Assembly (NCBI GenBank): GCA_025175895.1
Contig: CM046005.1
Coordinates: 60,970,325 to 61,034,324 of the forward strand
DNA length: 64,000 bases
DNA from: Wurfbainia villosa
Lineage: Eukaryota > Streptophyta > Magnoliopsida > Zingiberales > Zingiberaceae
Direction of reading: 5' to 3'
A program made the translations under genes and the position numbers. Positions 22,994-35,425 of the stretch are shown here, one piece after another. Within the stretch, counting starts at the first letter, position 1, and every line of letters starts with the position of its first letter. The notes beneath the pieces are model-generated. The model did not search any database and had not been told where the DNA came from. It saw only the letters and a list, made by a program, of their open reading frames with translations.

Positions 22994-23642
22994 TCGTTAA
23001 CCTTTTCCTGTAAAAGGTAACTTAGTCATCTTGCCTTTTAAGCATGATTCGCATGTATCGTATGAATCCTATTCAAACGATTCCAGAATTCCACATTGGT
23101 GTAATTCGGATATGCGTTCCTTGCTTACATGGCCAAGAGACAATGCCACATGTAGGAGTCTAATTGATTATCCTTTCGAGCACGCTTGTTGCTCGCTTCG
23201 ATATTGAAAACATCACTGGATACGTCCAATGTATAAACACCATTGCTTAAAGTTCCAGTCCCATAAAGAACTCCATTCAAAGTTATGTAACAACTATTGT
23301 TACTAAAAGTCAAATGGTACCCATTTCTATTTAAACAAGAAATATAAATGATGTTCTTTATCAATGAAGGAACATAAAAGCAATTGTCCAGTTCTAAGAC
23401 AAGTCCTGTAGGGAGTTTCAACAAATACGTTCCGATGGCGAGTGCAGCAACCTTTGCTCCATTCCCAACACGTAAATTTGACTCTCCCTTGACGAGTCTT
23501 CTTCTATTTCTTAGCCCATGCATGTCATTACATATATGTGAGCCACACCCAGTATCCAATACCTAAGTGTTTGAGGAAATAGAATGACAATCAATAACGA
23601 AGATATCTGAAGAAGATGGGGCATCCAATGCCTTATTCTTCT
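22994..23642 (-). pseudogene. Copia B protease and GAG-pre-integrase region
   Basis: The frame at 23125-23559 begins at the protease active site DTGCGSHICND (the D-T/S-G motif) and continues through LKLPTGLVLELDN and ISCLNRNGYHLTF to YMWHC, the start of the His/Cys zinc-binding GAG-pre-integrase domain. Stops near 22997 and 23560 and a frameshift near 23120 break the polyprotein. Confidence 0.85.
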
Positions 23643-24425
23643 TCACAGACTCAAGATAAATCTTGCACTTTCTTCGCCAATGGATCTCCTTGCACAATGA
23701 TGGCAAGTGCCCTTTTGTGCTGGTTCTACCTTTTTTTCCCTTTTGTTCTTCCCTTTCTTCTGTTCTTTTGCCTTCCTCTTAGAACCTTTCCTTGAGGAAT
23801 CAACTAACAGAACCACCTTCTCCTCATGCTTCACAGAAGGCTCCACAGTCTTCAGCATATTGAGGAGCTCAGGAATAGTGGATTCCAATTTGTTCATCCG
23901 ATAGTTCATCACGAATTGTGAGAAACTCTTGGGCAAACAATGCAGAATTAAGTCAATACTTAATTCGTGATCCATCACAAACCCGAGGGTAGCTAGCCGC
24001 TCGATGTACCCGTTCATCTTTAGCACAAACTACACTATAGACGAACCTTCTTGCATCTTCGTGGTGAAGAGGAGCCTAGAGACCTCGAACCTTTCGGATC
24101 TCGCTTGCTCATCGAACAACTCATGAAGATGGAAGACCATAGTATTAGCATCCATATGCTCATGTTGCTTTTGCAGCTCAGGTACCATCGCCGCTAGCAT
24201 GATGCAACTTGCCAGCTCAGAATCTGCCACATGCTTCTGATAGACCAACATTTGGTCTGGAGTTGCATCGTCCTTAGGACGGTTGGGAAGAGGCTCTTCA
24301 AGGACATATGCTAGCTTTTCCGTCTTGAGAACAATTCTCAGGTTTCTAAGCCAGTCCAGGTAGTTAGACCCAGTCAGTTTGTTTGAATCCAAAATAGTGC
24401 GCAAATTCAAAGACATCATGATCAA
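23643..24425 (-). pseudogene. Copia B Gag (UBN2 type)
   Basis: The N-terminal part (24030-24425) contains NKLTGSNYLDWLRNLRIVL and the C-terminal part (23643-24026) contains LHCLPKSFSQFVMNYRMNK and a lysine-rich stretch. An in-frame stop at about 24027 separates them. The zinc knuckle is damaged: TCHHC is in frame but the HWRRKC half is read only after a one-base shift. This copy keeps about 55 residues of the UBN2 domain that both plus-strand copies have lost. Confidence 0.88.
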
Positions 24426-24591
24426 TCTTAGAAATACAAAACGAGCATATATGGGAAAGATGATTTTTAAAATGCATCAATATACATTTATAAATCCCAT
24501 TCATTTTTCGAATTTCAAAAACCCCAAAATCACTTCGGGAGATCGTAGGTCCATCTCCGAATGGGCTGATATCCATCATAGATATGAACAA

Positions 24592-25009
24592 CCTTGGAGA
24601 GAGTCCAACAAGCCATTCATAACTATGACGGTAGGTATCAACTATACCGATTGCATATCACGTATATGCAACTATCACAATATGCTATCAACTGATTGAA
24701 TGTTCACACATACATCGGGTTGTTAACACATTAACAAGTATGCATCATATGCATAGCACCCAACTTCACCTCCCTTTACATCGACCTTGGAGAGAGTCCA
24801 ACAAGCCGATTCTCCAGGTTAAAGCCAACCCATTAATCGAGAAATAGTTTTAATATGGTTAGAGCGCATTCAACCAATTAGCCCAGCTTGGAGAGAGTCC
24901 AACAACCAAAGCTAACGATTGACCTCTGACTCTTACCATATTAGTATTAAACTATTCCATGGTTTGAACATGTTCGGGTTCGAGCCGGGCTTGGAGAGAG
25001 TCCAACAAC
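24592..25009 (-). repeat. Four dispersed stem-loop repeats in the copia B leader
   Basis: TTGTTGGACTCTCTCCAAG (minus strand) occurs at 24592-24612, 24785-24805, 24886-24906 and 24990-25009. Each can form a TTGGA/TCCAA stem with a five-base loop. Confidence 0.85.
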
Positions 25010-25690
25010 CCAAACAAGAAACGGAACTCTGGTTCCAACCATATTAATGGAAGGTGTAGGCTTTAATATTGAGTAAGGGTTTTTATGTCTCATCCTCTTT
25101 GCATGCAAATAACTATTATCTACATGGCATGACATACATGTCATACATCTACATGTCACGACACACATGGCATAATGATATGCATCTAATGCAATTACAT
25201 GACATACAATTATGTCATGTATATAATTTCCTTATTTGTCATAACTATTTATATAAATAAAATATGTTTAAGATTTGATTCTCCAAATCAAATCATGATT
25301 AAATTAGGAAATAAATTTCCAAATCTAATCACATATTTTATTTATGGAAATAGTTGATTAAGAAAAGTCAATTTAGGAAACCAATTTCTTAAATCATCAA
25401 AACTACTTATGGAAATTAAATATTTTAAGATTTGATTTCCCAAATAAAATCATGATTAAATTAGGAAACAAATTTCCAAAATCTAATCAAATATTTTATT
25501 TATGGAAAATATCAATTTCCATAAATACTTCCAACTTTCCAAAAGTGGAAGATTTCCATAAATACTTCTAGACTTTCCAAAATTGAAAAATTTTCATAAA
25601 TACATCTAACTTTCCAAAAGTAGAAAATTTCCAGAAATATCATTATGACTATCGCAAAACCATTTTATGATTATGTCGAAACACAACACA

Positions 25691-25704
25691 GGCTCGATAC
25701 CCTT
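25691..25704 (-). promoter_or_regulatory. Primer binding site of copia B, altered
   Basis: The plus strand reads GGCTCGATACCC where other family members and the other elements here have GGCTCTGATACCA. The site appears to have lost bases within a CTG, which would damage tRNA-Met pairing if real. Confidence 0.7.
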
Positions 25705-27923
25705 TGTTGGGTTTTGGTACACATGAGTGTGTGTTGAACATGTTTAAATAAACATGTGCAATGGAAGAAATAAAAATAATAAATCTACATTTATTACAAC
25801 ACACACATCACACGCATGCATATTACAACATGTGTAGACATAATCGTAAATTTAAATTTGCAATAAAAGGAAATTTAACTACGTATACCTTTCGTATCAC
25901 GTGTAGCGGGAACGACATCAACCGGAACGATCCTCGCTAGAATCGTCTCTATCCGTATCCACGCCGAGTATCCTCGGGATGACTTCGCTAAGTCACAAGC
26001 CTCGTCTTCGTACGGGTTACTAGCCTTGTGTTGAAGATGATGTGATCGAGAGATGATCACGATCTGAATCCAAATTCGGATCCAAAAATGAGTCCTCAAA
26101 ACTCGCTTCTCCGGAGAGATATTCGTCAACCGTTTGACGAATCTTTCATCCTCCACCTATGAGGATTACCGGAGATCGAATCCCCGATAAGTTAGGCGCT
26201 GTCGGAGCTCCAAACGTTGTCCAAACAACGCTCCGACGAGAAGGAAACAAGCTGTCCAGAAAACTGGACAGCTTTGGTGGAGACCTTGCGCCGGCCAAAT
26301 AAGGAAAGCGGCTTGCTCACCTTGTCGCCGGAGCCAAGGAGGATCACCGGAACTCTTCCGGAAGCAGCTCGACGCCGGCAATCGGAGAAGACGGCATCAG
26401 CTGGTGGCCGGTTGGAGAAGATGGGCGGCAGCCTAGGGTTGGCGCCGAAATCTCCAAGGGGAGGAGGTGGGCGGCAACTTAAGGCTAGGGTTTTTGGATT
26501 AGGGATTAACAACACCTTAAGCCCTCTTTTATAGAGAACTAATTCTCTTAATGGTTATTGGATCATAACCATAAGGCCTTTTAACCCGCTCCATTAATTT
26601 AAGTTAAAATAAACCAAACCATGACGGTTTATTTTAAGTTAAAACGAACCGAACCAACTTTTGGTTCATTTGTTTAAAATAAACCAAACCCTTTGGTTTA
26701 TTCTCCTCCATTGGATTAGAACCAAACCATTTTAGTTCATCCATTATGTCTTCATAAGACACGGCCCATCTACGCTTCCATTGCGACTGAAACGATTTCA
26801 TACTCGCTTCTTGTTTGGTCCAACCAAACCTAGTTTCTCTCGGTCTGAGAATCCCATTCTCAAGCTCATTTTAAATCCTTCGGATTACGCTCATTGTGCG
26901 TGTGACCAAATAGGTTCTCGGTTTATGTTGGCCGTCTATAATTAACCATTAATTATAGAATGATCATGAGTGGCACCTAGTAGTACATCATGATCCCCAA
27001 TTAACCGAAAAGATCAACGGTTGATCCAGAACTATTTCTGAAACCCTTCAGCAGCTCGAATGAATCGTGCCCCATTCCCTTCACTCATCTTATACCCACT
27101 TGGTTCAGGACATGGTCTATAGTGCCAGTCCCCACTAGGCTGACTATGTCACACCTAGCCCCAAGTATTATTTCCTCGTCCTACGGATTCTAGTTACTGC
27201 ACATTTTTCGAAGAGTACCTTACTCTAAACATGTAATGCTTTGGCCAAAGACTTTAGTAACAATCCGACGAGAGGCCATGGGTATACATCTCCTCGCAAG
27301 GAGTGGTGAATCCTTTATAGGCTATTCAAACACCTTCGATCACTTTGACTTATACCCAATCATCCCGGGTCCACATCTCCTTAGAGATGTTTGCTTAAGA
27401 TGTCAAAGCATAAGTCTCCATGATCAAGATGACTTGAATACCGCAAGTCAAAGGAACATCGCACTTAAGCTACAGTAAGAACTTCATTGACATATCTATA
27501 TATGCAGAGAACCATATAAAGTCTTACGGCTGGTCACTCCAATGAACTAGTTACCATAACTAGCATCCACGATTAACTCCGGACATCACAATGTCTCTAG
27601 CCAGTGAGAATCAGCTGCTTGGATACACCAAGGAATATACCTCATGCTAGTCTCGACAGAATTGATGGTGTCCAAATCCATCAATTCATCGACTAGGGAT
27701 AATTCCGATACATCACAATTACACATGTAGAGATACTCACTAGTTGTGATCCAATCACAAATTCTCTCATGCTGTGCATCGTATCGTGGACATTCAGTAA
27801 ATGAGTTTAAGATCCAATCAAATACATGAAACATGTATACTCAAATAGTGAATCTTCATTTATCATATAAATGGTTCATACATAAGGCGATTGCCTTAGG
27901 ACATCTCTCATATATTACTAACA
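25705..27923 (-). repeat. 5' LTR of copia B
   Basis: 2219 bp, plus-strand start TGTTGGGTTTTGG and end ATTACTAACA. A minus-strand TATA box (CTCTATAAAAG) lies at about 26527-26536. Confidence 0.92.
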
Positions 27924-27928
27924 CAACA
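27924..27928. repeat. Target-site duplication CAACA, right
   Basis: CAACA directly follows the LTR end ATTACTAACA and equals 18388-18392. Copia A resumes here with CTCCCACTG. Confidence 0.88.
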
Positions 27929-29254
27929 CTCCCACTGTTTTCTTGCAAGAGAAACTCTTTTTCTAGAAACACAGGATACCTTGAAACAAACACCTTTTTT
28001 TTCCCACAGGATGATAGAATTGGTAACCCCTTGTTTCCTTAGGGTATCTAATAAATAGACATTTATCAAACTTAGCATCCAATTTGTCTGATACAGTCCG
28101 CTTCACATAAGCAGGACAACCCCATATCTTCAAGTAAGATACATGAAGTTTCTTACTATTCTATATCTCATATGGAGTAGTTGAGACTACCTTAGTTGAC
28201 ATTATATTTAACAAGTAAACAACTGTCTGGAGTGCATATCCTCAAAAGGACTTGGGAAGATTCGCATGATTCATCATTGACCTGACTATGTCGAACAAGG
28301 TCCAATTATGCCTCTCAGATACACCATTATGCTGCGGTGTATATGGCGGAGTCCATTCAAACAATATACCATTGTCTCTTAGATAATCTAGAAACTCTTG
28401 ACTTAAGTATTCACCACCTCGATCCGATCGAAGTATTTTAATACTCTTGTCATGTTATTTCTCTACTTCATTTTTGAATTCTTTGAACCTTTCAAAGGCT
28501 TCAGACTTGTGTTTCATCAAGAACACATACCCAAACCATGAGTGATCATCAGTGAAGGTAATGAAGTAGCTATAGCCTCCTAAAGCTTGAGTTGACATAG
28601 GTCCACATACATTAGTATATATTAGACCTAGCAACTCTTCCACTTGATCACCTTTTCTAGTAAAAGGTAACTTAGTCATCTTGCCTTTTAAGCATGATTC
28701 GTATGTATTGTATAAATCCAATTCAAACGATTCCAGAATTCCACATTGGTGTAATTCAAACATGCGTTTCTTGCTTGCATGGCCAAGACGACAATGCCAC
28801 ATATAGGAGTCTAATTGATTATCCTTTCGAGCGCGCTTGTTGCTCGCTTTGATATTGAAAATGTCACTAGATACGTCCAACGTATAAATGTCATTGCTTA
28901 AAGTTCTTGTCCCATAAAGTACGCCATTCAATGTTATATAACAACAATTGTTACTAAATGTCAATTCGTAACCATTTCTATTTAAGCAGGAAATAGAAAC
29001 AATGTTCTTTATTAGACAAGGAATATAATAGCAATTGTCCAGTTCTAAGACTAGTCTACTAGGGAGCTTCAGCAAATAAGTTCCGATGGTGACCGCAGCA
29101 ACCTTTGCTCCATTGCCAACTCACAAATTTGACTCCCCTCTGATGAGTCTTCTTCTATTCCTTATCCCCTGTATGTCATTACATATATGTGAGTCACACC
29201 CAGTATCCAATACCCAAGTGTCTAAGGAAATAGAATTGACAATCAATAACGAAG
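27929..29254 (-). pseudogene. Copia A integrase, GAG-pre-integrase and protease
   Basis: Continuation of copia A pol after the copia B insertion. The frame 28455-29075 holds GAG-pre-integrase (MWHCRLGH, CGILESFELD) and the integrase N-terminal half. The first catalytic Asp has become Asn (YTNVCGPMST). The downstream integrase part (27929-28454) is interrupted by stops. Protease-region sequence (29076-29254) lacks an open frame. The sequence matches copia B up to GACAATCAATAACGAAGA at about 29254 and then changes to Athila gag. Confidence 0.85.
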
Positions 29255-30446
29255 ACTTTGGGCCACTTGCGTCTCCAACATCCTAATATGACTCGCAAGG
29301 CCGTCAACGGTGGCCTTCAAGTCTCTGAGTGATTCTTCAGAATTTTGATGTTGGCAACGAAATTTTTCATAGGCCTTAGTTTGGGTAGCGATGAAGTCCT
29401 CCATCATCAGTTCCAGTCTGGACTTCTGTGGTCGCTGCCTATACCCCCTGATGGTTGGGAGTTTCCAGAGTTATTCTTATAGGAGAAATTCGGGCAATTC
29501 CTCCATTCGAGATTATAAGAATTAGAGTATGGGTTGTGGGGCCTTTGGTCATAGTTCCCAATCGTGTCACAATGCTCAATCTACTCGTCTGAGGTCCCCG
29601 ACCCTCCATAGTGGTCCTCTTGATACGCTGCCGCTCCCTCTTCAAAATCAATGGCCGCGCATGCAGATGAAGGATTTAAAGATTCAAACTGTCTGTTGAG
29701 CGCGTCCATCCTTGCCGAAAGGTGGTCCATGGAGTTGACAGTGTATCGTCCTGCTGCAGGTGTAGGCTGACTACGTTCAAAAGCCCATTGATGGTGGTTT
29801 TGGGCCACCTCTGCGATAAACTCTTCCGCTTCCTCTATGGTATTATTCATCAGTGCTCCTCCTGTGGCAGAATCTAGGGACATTTTCGTGGCATAAGCGA
29901 TCCCATTATAGAAAATGTTGATCACCAGCCACCTCTCCAGTCCGTGGTGGGGGCATTGGTAGAGTAGCCCCTTGTAGCGATCCCAAGCCTCGAATAAGGA
30001 CTCCCCCTCCTTATGGCAAAACCTCATGATAAGATGGCGCATGTGAGCAGTCTTACTTGGTGGAAAGTATTTATTCAGAAACTGCTGCTCGCACTGCTCC
30101 CATGTGGTGATGCTGCCAGAGGGTAGGGAGTGAAGCCATGACTTAGCCTTATCCCGCAGTGAAAACGAAAACAGGCTCAGGTGGATCGTGTCAGTAGGGA
30201 CTCTATTAATTTTTATCGTTGAGCAGATTTCAAGAAATGCCTCTAGGTTCTAGTTCGGGTCTTCAGTCGCAGCTCCCCAAATTAGCTCTGCTGGACCATG
30301 TGTATAAGTGCCGGCTTCAGCTCAAAGTTATTTGCCGAAATAGATGGTCCAGCTATACTCGGCCTGAATCCTCTAGCGCTAGGAGCTGAGTATTCCCGCA
30401 GAGGTCGACTACCTATCTTCACCTCGGATGCAGCTTGATCCTCCAT
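29255..30446 (-). pseudogene. Athila-type Gag remnant
   Basis: A start codon at 30446 (MEDQAASE) leads into a broken frame with LRDKAKSWLHSLPSGSI-like sequence near 30130-30170. An open stretch follows at 29581-30042, with RHLIMRFCHKEGESLFEAWD, QCPHHGLERW and FYNGIAYATK, the conserved core of the plant Retrotrans_gag domain as in Athila elements. Gag forms the particle shell. The frame carries stops in its first half and is cut at 29255. Confidence 0.85.
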
Positions 30447-30790
30447 CTTTCACTGTTCTGCTCTCCGACGGTGAAAAGTTCGTTCAATTTCTAAGTCGAT
30501 CGGAATTAGACCTTCCGACCCTAATCATCTAAGCATACGACGAACCAAACCACAAAGCTAAGAGTGCTAATCTAATTCTAAAAGCAGAAAATAAATTGAT
30601 CTAGTAAATAAAAATCTAAAATGCGATAAGTAAATAGAAAAGTACTGCTAAAAATAAAAACTTAATCTAAATATAAAAAATATAGAACTAAAGCAAATAA
30701 GAAAAACTAGAAAGAAAATAAAGCAAGAAAATAATCTAATCCTAAGTCCGATCCAATTTACTACTGTTCGATTTGATATCGAATCGATTA

Positions 30791-30808
30791 GTCCCTGGCA
30801 ATGGCGCC
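30791..30808 (-). promoter_or_regulatory. Athila primer binding site
   Basis: Minus-strand TGGCGCCATTGCCAGGGA matches the usual plant gypsy (Athila/Tat) tRNA-Asp-type primer site TGGCGCCGTTGCCGGGGA at most positions, and lies seven bases from the LTR end at 30816. Confidence 0.82.
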
Positions 30809-31787
30809 AAAAACTTGATGCGCATGGACGCGACCTCAATTCTCGTGATGAATACCGTCGAAGACTCAAAGCGCACGCTCGCGCTCAACGCCCGCAAGTG
30901 CATGGATGTTGTCAAGTAATAAAGATTATCGATCCCACAGGGATTGGGATTCGAATACCAATGTACTCAGTGGTTGTAATTGTTCGGACGTGATCTCTAA
31001 GAGGTTTCGGTTGGTGAGGGTTGTTGGTGGACTCTACTCTATATCGTGTCACACGGAGGAGGAAAGGAGTGTGCCTAGGTCTTTAAAGGTGATTCTAGGA
31101 CTTCGGTTTCGCTTGTGTATCATAGAACAATATTGTCAATTGGCGTTGTCTAGATGTTTACCTATGATTTTGTGGAAGGGACATCATACACTCTTCCACA
31201 GAGCCGCCGCATTCACTGGGAGCTATCTCTGCCTAAAAGGATGGGATAGACGGTACGAGGATGCCAAATCAATCCCAATAGTGGACCGTTTCCGATTCCA
31301 CTGCACCCTTCTCCCTGCAGTTGCAGGAGATCAGGTTTACCCTTAGGTTCCTTAATCAAACCTCCTAAATTTTAGATTGAGAGGGTTGTCACCCCTCGTA
31401 TCGCCTAAGCGCAACGAAAATAAAGCCAAATACGCATAGATATAGTAAAGAGCAACTACCAATTGTTAAATCAAACTCATGGGCAGAATTTAATGTGAAC
31501 CAACATTGTTTATGTACACAAGCTACTTCCTAATCCTAGAATCGAAAGTACTACTCCATGTATACAAAGGAAGAATCACAAAGCATGTATAAGATTGAAT
31601 ACATAAGGAATGAAACGTAGAAATAGAGATATACAATGCTTCCGTGATCTTCTCTCCGGCGTTGTGTTGCAAGGTGTGGACCTCCGGCGACGTTCCTCCT
31701 CCCTGTTGAGAGTTACCGAAGCTTTTTAAGGCTTCGACATGCCATCTTAACTGTCGTGCCTCCTCCTAGGGTTTGGGCGGAGCCATC

Positions 31788-31799
31788 CTTATATAGACA
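31788..31799 (-). promoter_or_regulatory. Athila LTR TATA box
   Basis: Minus-strand GTCTATATAAGGATGG contains a canonical TATATAA. The gypsy insertion at 31812 falls about 15 bp upstream of it and separates it from the rest of U3. Confidence 0.6.
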
Positions 31800-31806
31800 T
31801 CGCCTC

Positions 31807-31811
31807 AGACC
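31807..31811. repeat. Target-site duplication AGACC, left
   Basis: AGACC directly precedes TGTCACGCC and equals 42907-42911. Confidence 0.9.
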
Positions 31812-34800
31812 TGTCACGCCCCGAGAGTATGCCGTGCCGAAAAGTAAACGGACAGCATCTCCCCTGTACGTGGCAACATATCGGGTTAATACAAGGCCCG
31901 TAGGCCCACAACAACAATATGATATACACAGATATATACATATAAAATGCAGTGGAAACATACAACAGATAAAACAATATACAATGACCCAACTGTGCAC
32001 TCCGGAGTGACTTGACACAACAAGAAACATAATAGAAGTCACATCGAAAGTCAAATACATACAATACGTCCGTATATCACAGATACGGAAATAATACAGG
32101 TTAAAACCACAAAACGACAATCCGTAGAAATACAACAATATGGAAAACATGTCCATTCGTCCGGTGTGAGATGGGATCAGTTGGCGGAGCTCCGAACGTC
32201 CAAAGAGTCTTCTACCTGTTATCTGGGCGACAGGAAGCCCAGGGTCCAGGGGTGGTGAGTATAAACTCAGGGGTAATATATAGAAGTGCATGAACAACAT
32301 ATAAGGATAGATCTACAAGTATACATGTGAAGATCTACATACAAAGATGAGTCCAATAGACATACGGTCTAAGCATAGTAATCGGTAATCACAGATATGT
32401 CCTACTCATAGCATAAATCAATCGATCAATCGACGTAAAGTAATGTGCGTACTGGCTCATCCTCCATATGATAGATCATCCTGAACAGGTATACTATAAC
32501 ATAACCATATAACATACTAAGACAATCCCATACCTGACCAATACGCCAACATATGAACAGTATATGATCACCTGTAATAACAACCCGGTCCATACCACAC
32601 TATGACATGACACTAATCAAATGCATACATCAGTCAGGACAAACACATATATATCATGCTCAACACATAACAGTATATAAAATGCAAATGACATGTATCA
32701 TGATGTACAAGCATGTGCAACAATCATAGCTCAATCAAATGCAGCATCTCACAGGCATATGTAAAACATATATCAAATACATGCATACATATATATCAAT
32801 AGCATATACGATGGTCATGTACTGCGTGCTAACTCGCTACCACGACCCCAGTGTGGCCTAGGTGGCACGACATGACAACTATCCCGACTCCAGCCGCCAC
32901 CACTCTCGAGTGACCGAGTTGGGTAGTATGAAACAGTAGCTAGCCCGCTATAGAGCTATATGCTACTCACACGGGGGTCCCTGCTGCTAGCCGCTCCGTC
33001 CCTACCCATGAGTAGACGAGCACTGCACCCAGGACTACTGCACATCACACGACCACCATCTATAGTGGGTGAGTGCGCTAACTACCACTCCGCACAGTGG
33101 CCAAGTGCGCATCTCCAGCTACCACCATCCCTAGTGGCCGAGAACGGCACGCACACAATGCTCTGCCCTCAACCCTGCAACCACTACCCCGAGTGGCCGA
33201 GGAGGCAGGATGACTGACGACTCGTCTCAACCACAAGGCAGACCCAGTCGTCAGCATGCATGGAATGTAATGATGCATAGCCCACACAAATCCTCGCAAC
33301 ACTCCCTAACTCACGGGGAGACCTAGTCAACCAAAAGTCAACCATGCAAGGACTACAATCCATAAGACTCTCTCTATCACACAAAGAGTCATACACACCT
33401 GACAGTCAACCATGCTAAGACCTCGAGTCAGTAGCGATATACAATCGACCATCCATATAACCATACACAGACACACAATCCCTAATGGATATACCATCAC
33501 GCTAGGACCTCTAGTCCCTGGTCACATACTGACAATCATACAATTATCTATGCACAGACAACTAGATCCATTTTAAATGCACCACAAATACGGATATGAT
33601 ATAACAATCGATTCCATAATTCAAACCATCACCTAACCCTAGTGATGTAGGACAGTAACCCAATCTGAAGTCATAAAGATAAACCTAACCACTTGTATTT
33701 ACTGAACATCCATCAGCTAATACGTAATAGGATTTATAGTTCCTATTCGTGCTAGATAATCAATGCGTAACAGAGTATATATCTCAAAGGTCAAGGCAGT
33801 ACAAGCATGATTAAATAAGAGTGGATTTAAGGTAACAGGTATAAACATATATATCCAAGATCATGCACTGGAATTGATCAAACTACCGGACCAGGTAGAT
33901 ATTACCCACCTGATATGTAATCCGTGCTATACATCTCCACGTCCATGTATCCATCACCATCAAAGTCCTTCCAGTCTCACACCGCGACGGATCGGACCAT
34001 AGAAAAACATCTCGTGACCTCGATTTACGCCGGAGAGTCCAAGCTCTGCAAAAACGAGTTATCCAAGTTTAATGTTACTATGAACAATAATAACCCATCC
34101 TCATCAACTACTGGGACAAACTATGCGGAAAATAGAGATCTGAATGAACCACAACTCAATTCAAATCTTACCTCAACCTCGATCCACCAATTATCAATCA
34201 TCGAAGCAACAACATCCAAAATCAGAAACAATAGTATACCTTCCTAAAGTATCCCAATCCGACACCCACCAAGTTTGGCTTCCACTGCACAACATCTTGA
34301 TCATAGTTTAGAGTACCAATTTGCATAATCTATTCAATTAAGGAAAACCTTACCCATATCATCTTCATCCACCGAATAGCTCACAACCAATGCCTCACCA
34401 ATAACCCATACATTACTGAAAATCAACAGCCAACAGCTAGATCAAGGAATAGGAAATCTTACCTCCTTGAATCGCTCGATTACACCCAAATCAAACGAAA
34501 ACCACTAGTTTCAACTTCCACAATTCATCGGCAAAACCAACAGATTCCAACTGTGAAGAATTTCAACCTCAAACGCGATCTGCAGCCAAACCAAACACCC
34601 GTATCAACAATTACCATAATCACAGCAGAACACCAATCAACCATAAGAACACTGAATTTTTCCACACGACACAATTACGAAGGAAAAAGGGATTGAAACT
34701 TACCAACCCCGTAGATTCTCCGACAGTCTACCCTTGCTCGACCTTTGCTCACCGAAGGAACTCCAGCCCGAGTCCAACCTTCACCGGCGGCGAGACTTCC

Positions 34801-35425
34801 CCCAATCCCAGACACAGATCGTCGAAAAATTTACTCTGCCGCGACAATGCCAAGTTTCTCAGCCAAACTCCGATCAACACAACCAGATCTACGGAAATGA
34901 CAAGGAAAACCCAGCTAAAACTAAAACCACCGACGTACCTTGATCGGCAGCTCGCTGCCATGGCGACAGCATCGCCGACTCGTCGAGCGAAGGAATGCTG
35001 ACACCCCCCAAAGGCGAACCACCTACTGATCTCCGACCGGAGATCAGCTACTGAGGTGGCACCGTCGAGCGACGCTCATCGGACGCCGATGATCTGGAAC
35101 CCGGCAGCGCGATTGCTCGGAACGAAGAAACGCGGCGGAGAAGAAATAGAAGCGAAGATCGCAATGGGAATATCGTGATCGGTTGTGGCTTTTAAACGTT
35201 GTTCGTCCCATTCGGTTAACTCAGCCCAAACCAAACCCAAATCTGATTTGGTTCAGCCCTTAACCCAAGTCAAACCAATCAGCCCAAGCCCATTCCAAAT
35301 AAGCCCAATTTCAAATCCATTTCCAGCCCAATTAACCCACTAATTATATACAATTAATCCCTTAATTAATCCCAATTAATTACAGGGTTTAATCCATATA
35401 TAAATTTTTTTTTTCGTATTTTACA
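31812..35425 (-). repeat. 3' LTR of the gypsy element
   Basis: 3614 bp. Long stretches are identical to 39306-42906, but differences are clustered at about 31834-31870, 32210-32245, 32270-32460, 32740-32830, 32960-33260 and 33980-34060, mostly around CTG/CAG words. Confidence 0.93.

Larger units (their letters stand above)
24426..25704 (-). other. Copia B 5' untranslated leader
   Basis: No coding frame. It holds four stem-loop repeats (24592-25009), two imperfect copies of an AT-rich unit of about 160 bp (about 25262-25510) and three 37-38-bp units with CTTTCCAAAAGT cores (about 25519-25632). The same layout is found in the plus-strand leader at 53370-54640. Confidence 0.75.
18393..27923 (-). 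mobile_element. Copia B: complete Ty1/copia element nested in copia A
   Basis: 9531 bp: 3' LTR 18393-20554, interior, 5' LTR 25705-27923. CAACA directly flanks both ends (18388-18392 and 27924-27928). Interior order in transcription sense: leader, Gag, protease, GAG-pre-integrase, integrase, RT, RNase H, the Ty1/copia order. It inserted into the pol gene of a relative in the same orientation. It carries a few stops and frameshifts and is probably inactive, but is the best preserved copy of the family here. Confidence 0.95.
14376..29254 (-). mobile_element. Copia A: decayed Ty1/copia, 3' LTR plus partial interior, split by copia B
   Basis: 3' LTR at 14376-16592, then RNase H, reverse transcriptase and the integrase-RT linker (16593-18392). 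The 9.5-kb copia B insertion and its duplicated CAACA follow. The integrase, GAG-pre-integrase and protease regions resume at 27929 and run to about 29254. The sequence then passes directly into Athila gag, so its own gag, leader and 5' LTR are missing. About 5.3 kb of copia A is present. It belongs to the same family as copia B and the plus-strand pair at 47075-64000. Confidence 0.9.

Noticed and set aside
31713..32300. 195-codon minus-strand frame as a membrane protein gene
   Set aside because: It is LTR sequence of the gypsy element. The partner LTR (39282-39649) has the frame broken, and its hydrophobicity comes from AT-rich DNA.
34693..35001. 102-codon plus-strand frame, repeated at 42173-42481
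   Set aside because: The two copies are the paired LTRs of one element, so the repetition is not independent evidence of coding.
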